DNA of 49,426 nucleotides from Haplomitrium mnioides (GCA_049999725.1 JBNGIS010031066.1:41220-90645), one strand, 5' to 3'. Shown: positions 30,204 through 42,898, numbered from the stretch's first letter. The notes: generated by a model not told the origin, from the sequence alone. Program-made: numbers and translations.

Positions 30204-32101
30204 ATGCGTGAAATCTCAGAAGAGGATAAAGAGAGACAAATAAAAGAGAGAGAAGAAAGACTAGAGAGACGGGAGGAGTCTAAATTGAAGTCTAAAGAAG
30301 TGAAAGCTGCGGGTAGCGGAAAGGAACCTACAGAGGGGGGAGCTCAACCTTTTGGGCCTCAGTCACCATTAGCTCAGTTTCAGTGGACAAATATTACTGC
30401 TCCTGGAGGAATTATTGGGTTAACATCATTCCCAAAGTTAAATCTACCTTCTTCTACTTCTACCTCTTCTTCTTCTTCTAGGAATTCAGCCACACCTGTT
30501 AGTATTAAAGGTAGTGGAGCTTCACAACCTAGTGTTGTTTTGAGAACAGGGGTGACACTTGTGACTCTGTTTCCTGCGGTATCAGCTATGGCACAACAAG
30601 CTCTGGTAGGAGGTTATCGAATGAAGCTGCAGTACCAGATCTTCAAAGGGAGATCCAAAGATGATGTAGACACATGGGTGAAAAGGTTTGAAGGCATTAG
30701 CAGAGCTAATCAGAAAGATTCAGATGCAGATCACTTACGACTGGTTGATGCTCTGTTTTCAGGTAAGGCAAGAGAATGGTATGACAATATGGGATTTTGG
30801 TACATAGGCAGAGCTGAGGACAGCCCTTGTGGCAGAGTTCAGAGGGGCAGCGTATTCAACAAGAATTCTGACCAAGCTGACCTCGATCAAGAAAAATAAA
30901 AAGGAAGCAGTGAGGAACTACTCTCAGAGATTCAAGACAATACAACAAAAGCTCGGCATTGTGAATAGCCCGATGGTGAACTTGGAGTGGTATCTGAAGG
31001 GTCTGTTAAAGAAGGAAGGACAATATGTATGACAATCAGGAGCTACTACTCTTGAGGAAGCAATTAGAGCCTTGGAGACGTACGAGACTGTAGAACTGGA
31101 GGAGAAGCTGAAAGATTCTCAATCCAATAGCAGCAAAGAGGAAAGCAAGAAAAAGAAAAATAAGAAGTCTAAGAAAGTGCAAGAAAGCACTAGTTCAGAT
31201 TCAGAGGAGGAATCAAGTTCATCTGAAGAGGAGGAATTGTCGTCTTCTTCAGATTGAGAGGATGAAAGGAAGAAATCAAGATCAAAGAAAGGAGAGTACA
31301 GATTGGGTAAGAAGAACATGAACGAGTTGACGAAGAAGATGGAGCAGATGGTGATTAAGCAAGCTGTCTGCTCCAGAAGAAAGAAGGTCCACAACTCATT
31401 TCAGAAGTAATGTGTGGTGTACTCGATGTAAGAGAGAGGGTCATATGGAACAAGAATGTAAGTATCCTCTACCTACTGTGATGTATGTACAAGCGCCGTA
31501 TTGGGTTGAGGAAGAACCCCAGATGATTGATCCTAGGTTAGTGTAGTACCTTACGTATGCAATAGCCCAGGGTAGAAGAAGACCAATGGAAAGGGTCCAG
31601 TATCAACAAGTGTCTGGGACGTCTTATGTTCCAACAATTCAGTCGACGATGGTGCCAACAGCGGCACCATGAACTCAATTGGTACCAGTACAGGCTGGTA
31701 GGAGGTTTACAACATGTTATAACTGTGGAGAATCGGATCATTATGCGAATGCCTGTCCTCATGCAAGGAGGTTAGTGGGATATGTACCGTTGTGCGAGAA
31801 TTGTAGGAAATCCGGGCACACAGAAGCAAAATGTCCAACCTCTCCTGCGACAAAGATGTTGGTAAAGTATGCAGAGCCACCAGCACTTGAACCAGAGGTG
31901 AGGATGCTAGTGGAAGAACCAAAAATGGAAATTCCCTTGTTCAGAGTGAAAACTAAGAGTAAGAGCAAGGAAAAGAAGAAACAAAGTGGGGGTGAAGTAG
32001 TTAGAGGAAGCCCTGAGGTAGTAGTAGAAAAAAGAAGGATCTTGAGTACAATAGGAATGATCTTAAGTATTTTCAGGATATTTCAAAGGAGGTCTCTATA
32101 G
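30204..32101 (+). pseudogene. Gypsy-2 gag (broken), three zinc knuckles
   Basis: The first ATG at 30204 opens a strongly charged N-terminus (EEDKERQIKEREERLERREE), then a Ser/Thr-rich linker and the gag core (YQIFKGRSKDDVDTWVKRF, DALFSGKAREWYDNM). A +1 shift occurs between 30780 and 30828, and the core continues as LVAEFRGAAYSTRI and RNYSQRFKTIQQKL. TGA stops follow at 31030-31032 and 31255-31257, flanking a Lys- then Ser/Glu-rich tract. One CCHC knuckle (CTRCKREGHMEQEC, from 31418) and two more (CYNCGESDHYANAC and CENCRKSGHTEAKC, about 31718-31832) share a frame. Nucleocapsid-type RNA binding is the expected role. Confidence 0.88.
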
Positions 32102-35100
32102 AGTTGCAGAAAGAACTTCAAGAGAAGAGGGACTATGAGAATAGATTGGAAAAAAAAGAGAAAGGGAAGAAGAGAGAATGAGAAAAGATCCAGGTAGGAA
32201 AGTTGGATCTGGCTTACCTTTCGAAGGAGTAAAAGTTGATGAATTAGATTTGGATTATAATGTGGCTTTGGATGTATAGAGGATACCAACCAATGTGACA
32301 GTGGGGCAAATATTGAGAATGTCTGCACCACAGAGGAAAAAGTTAAGGATGCTGACTAGCACGAAGAAGAGAATGTATAAAATACCTAAAATGTCAGTCC
32401 CTATGTCGTTTTTGCCAACAAGAACTATTCAAAAGGAGGTGCCAGAGTATGGAGTTCCAAAGGTGAAAATTCAAATAAGCGGATGTAATGTAGTGAATGT
32501 ATCAATCGACGGCGGATCAGGGAAGAACATTATGGTGCTGGAAACCATGGAAGCATTGGGATTCAATCACCTGGATAAAACACCTCAAGTGTTAAGATTG
32601 GCAGATCAGAGAAGACTGATTCCTATAGGAGTATTGAGAGGAGTCAGGATGGTGATTGGAGGGAGAGAGTTTGTTTTAGATTACACCATCATAAACCTTG
32701 AATCCAAGTCGACATATCCAATATTATTGGGACAACCTTGGCTGTATCAAGCCAAAGCAGTAGAAGATTGGGGAAAAAGAGAAATCTGGTTTGGAACTAA
32801 ACCCAAGGCAACACTATCCTGGGGAGAACCTCCATATCAAGGAGAAACTCAGACAGTAGAGGAGTATACTCAAAGCAATCTGAAGAATATGACATATGTG
32901 TTTCAAAGTCTAACAAGGAAGTTGATTAGAATCCAGACTTGTGGTTACAAGAGGATGATACTCCAATTGCTCATTTAATGGAGGAGTATTGTGAGGAACT
33001 GATTGTTTGTAATCCTACTTTTTCTGGTTGGACTGATGAACAATTTATTAAATGGAGTTTATGCAGTGATGTAAAAGGAGGCGATTTGGATATGTTTGCA
33101 TTATTTGCAGGTGAAGAGGAGAAAATACCTGAGCTGATTATGGAGCAAGTGATGACACATAATGTGGTGAGAGAACAACAATATAGTGCGATACAAGTAA
33201 GTCCAAGGGATCCTGAAAAGGTGTTATTTCTCTACAATGAAATAGATGAGAAAGAAAGACAAGTTTATAAAGCACTTTTGGCAGAATTTCAAGATGTATT
33301 TGCTTGGTCATACAAAGATTTAAAGGGAATACAAGCGGAACTTTGTGAGCATAGGATTTATTTGGAGGAGGGTGTAGTACTGGTTAGACAAAGACAGTAC
33401 CGCCTGAATCTCAAATACTCTTTGCTAGTTAAAGAAGAGTTGGATAAACTCTTAGTTGCCAACTTTATTTATGCAGTACCTTATAGTGAATGGGTGTCGC
33501 CAATAGTGATAGTCATGAAGAAGAATAGGAAGATTAAAGTGTGCCAAGATTTTAAGAGATTAAATAAGCCCAATAAAAAGGATTTTTATCCTTTACCATT
33601 TAATGATGCTATCCTAGATCAAGTGGCAGGAGCATAATGTTATAGCTTTTTAGATGGATTCTCTAGTTACAACTAGGTGAGTATCCATCCTGAAGATAGA
33701 CCAAAAACTACCTTCACTACAGATTGGGGGACGTGTGCTTGTCATGTAATGCCTTTTGGGCTTTGTAATGCCCGAGCCACTTGTTAGAGAGCAATGACAC
33801 AAATCTCTAAACCGTATTTAAGGGATTTCATAGAAATATTTTTGGATGACTTTTGTGTGTATGGATCAAAGAAGCATCATCCTAGTCATCTGAGAAAGAC
33901 TTTTGAGAGATGTAGGTGGGGTCAGTTAGGACTACACCCTGAGAAAAGTTTCATTGCAATGAATGAAGGATTATTATTGGGATATAGAGTTTCCAAGGAT
34001 GGCATAACAATAGATGTCGACAAAGTGAAAATTATAAAGGAAGTTAGAAGGCCTACGACAATAACGGAAGTGAGAGAGTTTTTAGGAGCTATAGGCTACT
34101 ATAGAAGATTCATAGAAAACTACTCCTGGATAGCTGCTCCACTTACCAATCTGTTGTAGAAAAATGCTGTATTTCAGTGGGGAGAGGAGGCTTAGAAAGC
34201 TTTTGAGATGTTAAAAAGAGATACTTAGTACAAATCCTATTCTAAAGCCTCTAGTTTGGGATAGAAAGTTTCACATATATGTGGATGTCTTTGCCTTTGC
34301 AATAGGCAGTGTATTGAGTCAGAAAGACGAAGACAAGAAAGACCATCCAATTTATTATGCTAATCAAAAATTAACTACAACTGAAAAGAATTATTCAGTG
34401 ACAGAGAGAGAAGCATTGGGACTGATATTTTCAGTCAGAAAATTCAGACATTACTTATTGAAGTATCCATTTGTATTTCATGTGGATCATAATTCATTGA
34501 AGTATTTAGTGAATAAACCTGATCTGTCTGGAAGGATAGCAAGATGGATGTTGCTACTCCAGGAATTTAATTTTGAAGTAGATGTAAGACCAGGAAAGTC
34601 CCATCAGAATGCAGACTTCCTATCTAGAATTCCAAGACCAGTTGAGACACATGATCTGAATGACAACTTTCTAGATGAAAATCTGTTCCCAATAGAGAAG
34701 GAAGGGGAGGAGAACCCTTGGTATAAAGAAATTTGGATATATGTAGAAAGTTCTATTTTACCTTTTGGTTTGAAATAAGGAAGAAGAGTCAGTATTTTTC
34801 CAGAAGGTGGCGCCATATACAATTTATAAAGGAATGTTGTATAAGAAAGGACGTGATAAGGTTCTGAGATGTTGTTTAGGTTCTGATGAAGTTAAAAGGG
34901 TGATTGCTGCATTGCATGATGATGAAGTAGGAGGACACTATACCATGCGGAACACAGTGAAAATATTCATAAGGCAGGGTATTGGTGGCCTACGATGTAC
35001 AAGGATGTAAAGACCTATATTCAGAGTTGTGACCCATATCAGAGAGTGGGGAAGCCAACAGCAAGCAGCCACTAGCCACTTACACCTATTTACCTTTAGC

Positions 35101-35993
35101 TCCATTTGAGAAATGGGGTATTGATTTTGTAGGACCTATTACACCAGTGTCTAGATATTATAAGAATAGATATATATTAGTGTGTACAGATTATGCTACC
35201 AAATGGGTGGAAGCAAAAGCTACACGTAGAGATGGAGCAGTGGAAGTTGCTAACTTCTTGTTTGAGAATATAATCACAAGGTTTGGATGTCCGTTGGAGT
35301 TGATTAGTGACAGAGGAACTCATTTTCTAAATGAGGTGATTCAATATCTTACTGACACCTATATGATTAAACATAAGAAGACAACACCCTACAACCCAAA
35401 AGCAAATGGGCATACTAAAAGAGTTAATGGATTGTTGTGTAAGATTTTGACAAAGATTTGTTCAGCATATTTGTCGAATTGGGACAGGAAGCTGTACTCA
35501 GCTTTGTGGGCTTACAGAACAGCGGAGAAAGTTACTACGAAGCAGACTCCGTTTTATCTGGTTTATAGTACTCATTCTTTAGTACCAGTAGAATGGGATG
35601 TGGCGTCTATTAGGATCGTTGAAGAGGAATGGATGCCAGATGAGGAGAGTTTATTGAAGCAGATGATAGACTTAGTTAAGCTGGAGGAAGAAAGAGTTCA
35701 GGCTTTGGTTGAAATTGAAAAAGTCCAGAACAAAATGAAAGAAGGTTATGATTCCAAACTCAAAAAGGCAAATATTTCTGAAGAGGATCTAGTACTTTTG
35801 TATGATAGTCATTATTTTTGGTTCCCAGGGAAACTCCATGTAAGATGGATGGGACCTTATATAGTTTCAAAGATTTTTTAGAATGGATCGTTGGAGTTAA
35901 AAGACTTTAACAGAGGAAGTGTTAGAGACATGAGTTAATGGATCAAGGGTGAAGCGATATTATTCGTAAACGCTTGCGAGGACCCTGCGCGAT
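32102..35993 (+). pseudogene. Gypsy-2 pol: protease, RT, RNase H, integrase (broken)
   Basis: The protease has SIDGGSGKNIM near 32503 and ILLGQPWL. A frameshift near 32940 enters the RT, with EWVSPIVIVMKKN, KVCQDFKRLNKP, FYPLPF and the intact FLDDFCVYGS box (about 33839). TAG stops at 33674, 33785, 34157 and 34193 replace expected Gln codons (SSYNQ, TFQRAM, LLQKNA, EAQKAFE). RNase H has YVDVFAFAIGSVLSQ, TEREALGLIF and VDHNSLKYL. The integrase zinc finger keeps its His residues, but the second Cys of CxxC is Tyr (SCDPY, about 35025). The core has GIDFVGP and LISDRGTHF, but the catalytic Glu is Lys (NGHTKRVNG, about 35408). Stops and frameshifts confirm decay. Confidence 0.92.
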
Positions 35994-36005
35994 GGAGGAG
36001 GGGGC
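35994..36005 (+). other. Gypsy-2 polypurine tract
   Basis: GGAGGAGGGGGC lies just before TGTGGGAG of the 3' LTR. It is the expected primer for plus-strand synthesis. Confidence 0.85.
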
Positions 36006-36007
36006 TA

Positions 36008-38956
36008 TGTGGGAGCACGACTGCTGACAGAGAATCAGAAGTAGCTTGAACAAGCTCTTTTCGACGCGGTGGAGTAAGAAGGAAATGGTAAAGCTTCAAG
36101 TTTTGGATTAATAAGTGTAGAATTGGAAGATGTAAGGATTAGAGGAACAGTCTGGATATCATTGGCCAAGGAGAGAGGGCTAAGTGATGAAGAAGTTGAT
36201 GTCTTTTTTAGTGAAGAAAGAATTTTTTTATTTTTTATTTTTGATAAAACTAATCAAAGTGTTGAGGGCCAAGGTTAGCCCCTGTCTACTGCTATTCTAG
36301 TGTTGATGGACAGCTTGCCCAGGAGCCAGGTGAAGTGTATCGAAGGACAAGTTGCCTTTTTGTGCCCTGAACTAGGTCCGTCCAAGGGCAGAATAGTAAG
36401 CAAGTGGCCTTAGACCCCCTTGGAGGGATGCCTCTCGAAAGAAGAAGGGAGGAGGAGGTTTTTATATATGTGTAGGTTCATTGGGTAAGGCTTATGGGAT
36501 AAGTAGAAGCCTCACGATGAATGTTGTGCGATGTTCTCGCGAGGAAGAAATGTGGAGATCGAATAGATGGGAAAGATTTTCTTCTCTGCAAGGCTGCGTC
36601 AAATTGCCTGTTGTGGCTGATAAAATGTGAATGATTCGAATGACGATTGGATCTGTATATGAATGGAAAAACGAAGGGGAATGCTGCAATCCGATCTCTG
36701 TAAGCTTCCGCAAATTTGGTGAAGGCTGCGAGTGATTTGAAAGGAGATGTTGTGAAGGCCTCCCTATTGTGAGAATTGATCGAAAGAGGATGTGAAGGAG
36801 AGTCTTTGTCTGGAGAAGAATACTTGTTGGATATTGGGAGAGGAAGGAATGCTGTAACAATCAGATGAAGAAGAAGGTGAGAATTGATGAAAGGGAAATG
36901 AACGGATGCTGTGACAAATTGAATAAGGCCACGCTGGAAATTCGAATGTCTGGCTGTGCTATGAAATTGAATGTTGTGCTGGAATTACGAATGACGAAGA
37001 ATGAAGGGCAACCTGATTTGAATGAAGGATTCCAAATTATTAAAACCGATGGATTGAAGGGAAGAATGGTCGTGTGTAAAAGCTCGAAGCGGGAAATGTG
37101 TGGAAAATATTGAGCAAGAATCAATCAGCTGCGAGGAAGTGAACGGCCGACGGAATTTGTACTGTAATCGGAAAGAATTAAAATTTTTGAAGGAATGAGT
37201 AAGAATTGGAAGCGAGCGGAAGGAAAGTCCGTTAAGAGTCCGTGGTCCAAAGAAGGCTTCGGAAACTCGCCTTCCTATGTGGGGAACCCTAGTTAAGGGG
37301 GTTCCGATTTGTTTTCCGAGGTGGGACACCCCGATTAAGAGGGTTTACGTTGAGTATTAGTGTGGGGATCCGAAGTGGAGTCCCCAGTTAAATTGGTTCC
37401 GATTGGGGTTACGAAGTGGGGAGCCCTAGTTAAGAAGGTTGCATTATGAGGAGATTGACGGAAGGATGATTGGCAAAATGGCAATCAAGCGAAAAAGCGA
37501 TATATGAAACGGTGATTTATTGGTGTTTTGCGCAAAAAGGAAAGACGAGTGAGGAGAGAAGTTAAATGGCAAATCGGTGATTTATTGTGGTTTCAGCTTG
37601 GAAGTCGAACTGAAAGTTCGAAAGGGCGAAATAATTACTTGGAGGAATTCGAAAAGTTCGAATTGAAGGGAGAGGAAATAGAAGAGTTAGTGAAAGTTTG
37701 AAAATTAGTATAAGAACAATTGTTAGTGATTCGTTCTTATGGTGAGCAAAGTCCGTGGAAGTTAGTGAAAGAGTGTTATTTAGCTTAAGAACGACCTATG
37801 AGTTGTTAGTTCTTATTGTAAACTTAGTGTGAAGAAGTTAGTGTGTAGAGAAGCAAGTTAGTTTGATTCAGAACTAGGATGACTGTTATTGTCAGTTGAG
37901 CAGGACATGGGGTACAAGCCAGTTGGCGAGTTCCTGTTTTGCTGGTTAGTCTCATTGTACAAGTTTTGTGCTTCAAATAATCAAGATCAATTGTTGTTTG
38001 TCTGTGAGGTTTTTCCTCTGCTCTTGGAGAAATTGCAGAAATTGGAAGGAGCAGTATGTGTGTGGAACATTGAATTGAGATCAGGTCCTGGTGCAAGTGT
38101 TTTGCAGGTTCCAATTGAAGAAATCAATCAAGTTGCATCAGGGAAGAGCATGTCAGGAGTTGCATAAGTGTCTTTTGCTGGTGGCTTTGGGTTCAGGGTT
38201 CTAGATTGTGATCTGTGGGATGTTTGGTGGCAGCTAATCTGATTTGAGTTATGCTCTACTCAAGATTTTTGTATGTGTTTTGGATTGTTAAATTCTTAAG
38301 GAGAGAACCTTTTGTGATCAATCAGACAGTGGATGCTGGTTGGTGGGTTGCAGTAGAGCAAAGAGTGCTCAGATTTGTGTGTGCCTAGGGAATAGGTGGG
38401 CATTTCACAAGAAAACAGAGTAGTGGGTGGTTGGAGGAACAATAGTGGATGTCAGATGAGGAGGGTTATTCCATGGCTGAGTTCTCAGCATCAAGCTCTG
38501 GGATATATTGGGTTGGAGTGGCATGAGTATCTAGTTTGAGGGAATTGAGGTGTTGTAATGAAGGTAGGCACAAGAGCGTTGGTTTGAGAGTTTTAGGCAA
38601 ATTGGGCAACTGGTTGCTTAGGAATTTCTTTGATTCAGCTTTTGTTTAAAATCAGCATGTACAACAGCTTTCTTATCCTAGAAGTGTCAGTTATATAGTT
38701 TGAGTAATTCTTGGCTTTTGTTCTATTATAGTAAGTAGTAGTAGTAGTTTACGTCTTTGGTTTTGTGAAGAAAGGTTGTCAGTCCTAGAGTGGAGAGAGG
38801 TCTATCTTTGAACTGATAGAGTGCAGTTTCAGAACTCTTTAAAGAATATGGAAAGTCGGTAAAAGTGGATTAAGAGCAAATTTCTATATAGATCTTGCGT
38901 GGTTCGATCTCGGGTTGTTCTTTTTGGGGTTGGAGTGCCACTGTTGTACTACGACA
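36008..38956 (+). repeat. Gypsy-2 3' LTR, 2949 bp
   Basis: Starts TGTGGGAGCACG and ends TACTACGACA. It aligns with the 5' LTR over its whole length with scattered substitutions and small indels. The AATTCGAA-AAG-TTCGAATT inverted repeat is conserved at 37646-37664. Confidence 0.93.
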
Positions 38957-41300
38957 CCCTTTATAGGGCGGCGTCGGACGATGCGGCTGCAGATGACATG
39001 GTGGTCAGGGGCAGTCCGAGGGGTCCTTCAGGTCAATGATGGGTCAACTACGGAATCCAGTCAAAGTGATGGTCAGACTACCCTTTGTGGGACGGCGTCG
39101 GATGGCGTGACTCAAAAGAAGGTCAGCCAGGACACGTGGCGGCTTACGGGAATCCGTGAGTGACCACGGGGATCCGTGAGTGACTGCGGGAATCCGTGAG
39201 TGACTGCAGGAATCTGTGAGCAATGGCAAGGGTCTGTGAGTGACTGCAGAAACCCGTTGGTGTTTGCAGAAACATGTAGACTACAGAAACCCGTGGGCGT
39301 TTGCGGAAACGTGGCAGCTTGCAGGAACCCATGAGCGTTTGTGGAAACGTGGTAGCATGCGGGAGTCTGCAAGCGATCTCGTAGGCATTGCAATGAGGAG
39401 AATCGAGGGAAATTACGAATCAACCCACGAGATGTGACGGGTAGCCCATCTGCGGCATTAATTTGCAAATCCAATCCTCTCCAAGAAAATTTCTTCGGAT
39501 TTCTCTGTGGAAAGATCTCTTCGACCACTAACGTCAGGTCTGCGCTCAAACCGCTGCTTCAGAGAAATCAAATCGGGGGATGCTATAGGGTTTGCTAATG
39601 CGTCCAGCGGTGAGGCAATTCTAGGTCAAAAATTTGCAATTGAGAGCATTATGGATCGAAAGCAGAGTTCAGCCAGGCCTTCTCCAAAATTATCCTCTCC
39701 CAATCCTGAAGGCTTCAGAAGCGACCGTTAAACTCGAGCTGGTCGCCAGGTGTCACCTTGTCAAGAAGAGACTGCTAACAAGAAAAACGGCCAAGTCCAG
39801 CGAAGAGAGGAAGGTCGATCTTGATCAAGAAATTGTTGGAGGAGGGACGTGCGTCTGCAAAAAGGGTATAGATGGGATTGCTGCGAAGTTCTAGAGGTTG
39901 TTGTTTATGCAAAATTGAGTTGTGAGAGCAAACTCAAAAAGGAAGAAGTAGCGAAGGAGAGAGGAGAGCATTCCAACCAAGATTCATGTGAGGCGAGTGG
40001 ACTCGTGCAGGGGAGGTGGAGGTGGACTGGAGGAGCGCTGAGAATCGTTGAGCGAAGAGCTCTAGAGTCTCAAGCAATCTAGGTGGACTCATCGTTGTGG
40101 GTAGACCAGCATTTGGAGGTGGATCGCCACTTGAATTTGAAGGGAGTCTTTCGGTCTTGAATTCGTGAGAGGTTGCTAAGGGAATATCTTGGGGTCGTCT
40201 CAGCATCGTCTATACAGGAGCATCAATCCTATGGGCATTTGGGGGCATTTCTGGTCGTAATTCTCAAGTGGAGTCAAGAGAGGAGTGGTTGTGTTAGTGC
40301 CCGTGCACTGTAGAGAAGATCCATTTGAAACTCAAGGTGGAATGGGTGGCCAGCAGCCGAGGGGACTGTCTTCCAGAGGTGGAAGTGAAAGAAATCCTCT
40401 TCCAAGCCTAAGGAAGTAAATTCAGGGCTTCTCGCGAGGGAAGTTGAAAAACTATCTTGATGAAAGTGCGTGGGTGAAGAATTTGAGAACATCTGAAGTT
40501 GTTGGAGGGAGTTGAAGGAAATTTGGGAGAAAAGATTGGTTCTTGAGAGGTGGACAAGTGTGCAAAGTTGGCAAGGGAGAGGGATGTATAGGTGTCTTGA
40601 TGTTATGTGTGTCTAGTTAGATTTGTATTCTGTTTGTAGTTTTGTGGAGTTCTTAGTATTTTGAGTACCTGCATTCCATTTGTCAAATCCTCAAGACACC
40701 TTGAAAAGGGGAAGTCAGAACTAACAACATTGTATTATGATAATTGGATGCTAGGACCCGTTTCCCTTTTGTACACAAGGTGATTGGGTCCAATTATGGG
40801 CTCCTGAAGTATATTTTGGAAGTGACTCGGCAGTATAACAGTCCACCCGTGTGTGTCCTTGAGAAATTGATGTGAATGAGCAAGGTGGCTACCGAAGCAA
40901 CTGCTGGTTAGTGGCCAGGACTGTGAGACAAACAAGAATCATTCAAGGTTCCCAAGAGATGACTCACCAAGAGGCCATTGCAGACGAGAACCAGATGCCC
41001 TGTTCTATCTGCCCCTATCTTCCAAGTGGCATCTTTCGGGGTTAAGGCCTGAAGAAGGGGGGTGACTTGCATCTGTGGGCATTAGAGAGAAGTGTGACGA
41101 TAGTTGTGTGCAGGAAGGGGTCTTGCTTGGGTGTTGTGCAGACACTCCTGAGCTGGTAAGTAGAAGTTGGGGTCCATTCGGTGCAAAGCCCCTTCCATAA
41201 AAGGTTCCGAAACACTAGTCAGCCCTTAAGTGGGTGTCAATCGGTCGGAAAGGAGTTAAGGCTCTGACCACATGGCTGACATCACTCAATCCAAAAGGCA
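38957..41300 (+). repeat. Outer LTR-like repeat, third segment
   Basis: Begins with the right CCCTT duplication and continues the outer repeat. It holds a GGACGGCGTCGGATG module, a 20-bp minisatellite and long stretches without genes. The part at 40338-40462 (GTCTTCCAGAGGTGGAAGTG … CTTCTCGCGAGGGAAGTT) is closely matched by the reverse complement of 47182-47312, and other parts match the 46440-48990 block in the same order. The right end near 41300 is approximate. I see no coding region. Short open frames here lack motifs. Confidence 0.65.
39144..39380 (+). repeat. Minisatellite, about twelve units near 20 bp
   Basis: Early units read CGGGAATCCGTGAGTGACTG, and later units drift to GCAGAAACCCGTGGGCGTTT and GCGGAAACGTGGCAGCTT. 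Unit length varies between about 17 and 21 bp. It lies in the outer LTR-like repeat. Confidence 0.8.
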
Positions 41301-41929
41301 TATCGTTTTGGATTGCCAAAGTCCTCTAAGTTTTGTTATTTGATGAGGAACCTCCAAACCCGAAGTGAGTACGTGCTCAATGGTTTGTTTGTGAGGCTGA
41401 AGATGCATTTTCTGAACAATACTTGCCAAGAAAAACATAGCAGTTGCAAAAGGGAAACACAAATCTAAGTTATGTATTGATGTACTTGATGTAACACAAA
41501 TCACGATTTTGTCTTTTGATTTTCTTCTCATACAGAAAAACCAATTGAGAAAAACCACTCTAGCTACTATTAAATCAAATCTCTTTGAGTATGAAAGACA
41601 AAAAACAATCAATCTTGATGTGTTTGAAAGAGATTCAATCAATGTTATTAACACTTAAGCATGTCGTGTTAATCTTAACAAATCTTATGAAGTTGAATCC
41701 AAAGAAGTCGATATGAGTGGTTAAAGTCATTTAAGAACTTCATTGTATATTGCGTATTTTGTTGAAGATAAATCATTCCAAGTTGATTGTTATTCTCTGT
41801 GAATGAGACTTGAAACTTTCAGTGCATTTTAACTAAGATGTAGAGCTTTGTACCTATTTTACTTTTAGATTCCAAATCATAAAAAAAAATCTTTAGCATG
41901 CCTAGAGTTTGTTGCAAAAAGTTGAACCT
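41301..41929. other. No gene recognised
   Basis: AT-rich sequence between the outer repeat and the next palindromic array. The minus strand has a 122-codon open stretch (41286-41654) without recognisable motifs. Confidence 0.4.
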
Positions 41930-42330
41930 TTAGTGCATAGTATGTTGACTTCTGAACCCTATGCGCACATAGACTTTGGTGCGCAAGTTGAAACTTCATG
42001 CATGCAAAGACTCTATTTTGGAACGTAAAATCTAGGTTTGGCATAGTCTTTGTTGCCGAGTATCTAGATGTTGAGTTTGGATTCTCATGCACCCATAGAC
42101 TTTTGTGTTGATTGTTCATATGTTGAGCTTAGATTCCTATACGTGCATAGACTTTCTTGTGGGAGTTCAAACCTTCCACATATACTAATGTTGATATACA
42201 ACCCTCAAGCTTCCACATACAAAGACTACCGCGTAGGGTTTAGATTCTACTTTGCTCAAAGACTCTTTCGTAGAACTCGAAGCCTTTTGTTTGGTAAACT
42301 CTTGTAAAAAACTTGGAGATATGGCTTGTT
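41930..42330. repeat. Loose array of palindrome-family units
   Basis: Units such as CCTATGCGCACATAGAC (near 41958), CTCATGCACCCATAGAC (near 42087) and CCTATACGTGCATAGAC (near 42136) recur about every 45-70 bp, usually followed by TTT. An isolated unit (CCATACGTGCATAGAG) lies near 42671. Confidence 0.6.
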
Positions 42331-42898
42331 TACACTCTTATGTAAACCTCTAAAGCCATTGCTTTTTTGATTCTAAACTATGACTCCTTTGTGTACATGA
42401 TCTCTAAATTACAAAAGATTTTCAATCGTTGAAACCTTCTAAAATATTCCCACTTTAAACTTTGCTCTAATGGATTTTCAACTAGCAAAAGAAAGCTTAT
42501 TTCTTGCTTGAACTTGTAACAAGAGCTCCAAATCTATGCAGTGTTTTGTTTTGTTGGTTTTTGTGCCTTACGATTCCAAACTCATTCCCTTGACTTCTAG
42601 TCCACTTGGGTATTTTCCTCATGTTTTCTATATTTTTTTCCAAAAAATAAGTTTCAAGAAGCATCTTGTCCATACGTGCATAGAGTTTGTGCAACCAACC
42701 TTATTTCAAAATAACTTATTTTGATGTACATTTTAATTTTTGAGCTTCTAAATGTAATCAATAATAAATGTAAGTTTCTTGTGAAAACATTCCATAAGTT
42801 TTATACGTTTTATCAAATTTGAGATATTCTTAGTTTCTATAAAAATTAAGAATATTGATTGATTTTGGATAACAAAATTGATTTTCTTTTGGTCATGG
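42331..42898. other. AT-rich, no gene recognised
   Basis: AT-rich DNA up to the assembly gap. No LTR end, RNA gene or protein motif seen. Confidence 0.4.

Larger units (their letters stand above)
27058..38956 (+). mobile_element. Gypsy-2: large Ty3/gypsy element with 2.9-kb LTRs
   Basis: Complete from end to end: 5' LTR, primer site, gag with three zinc knuckles, protease, RT, RNase H, integrase, polypurine tract and 3' LTR, flanked by a perfect 5-bp duplication. Length is 11,899 bp. The LTR length, primer site and FLDDFCVYGS reverse-transcriptase box fit the non-chromoviral Athila/Tat-like branch, and no chromodomain is seen after the integrase. Many stops and frameshifts mean it is inactive. 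The LTRs differ by scattered substitutions of a few percent. Confidence 0.95.

Noticed and set aside
39507-40082. Short plus-strand open frames as host genes
   Set aside because: They lie in the outer LTR-like repeat, have no recognisable domain, and are not preserved in the inverted copy.
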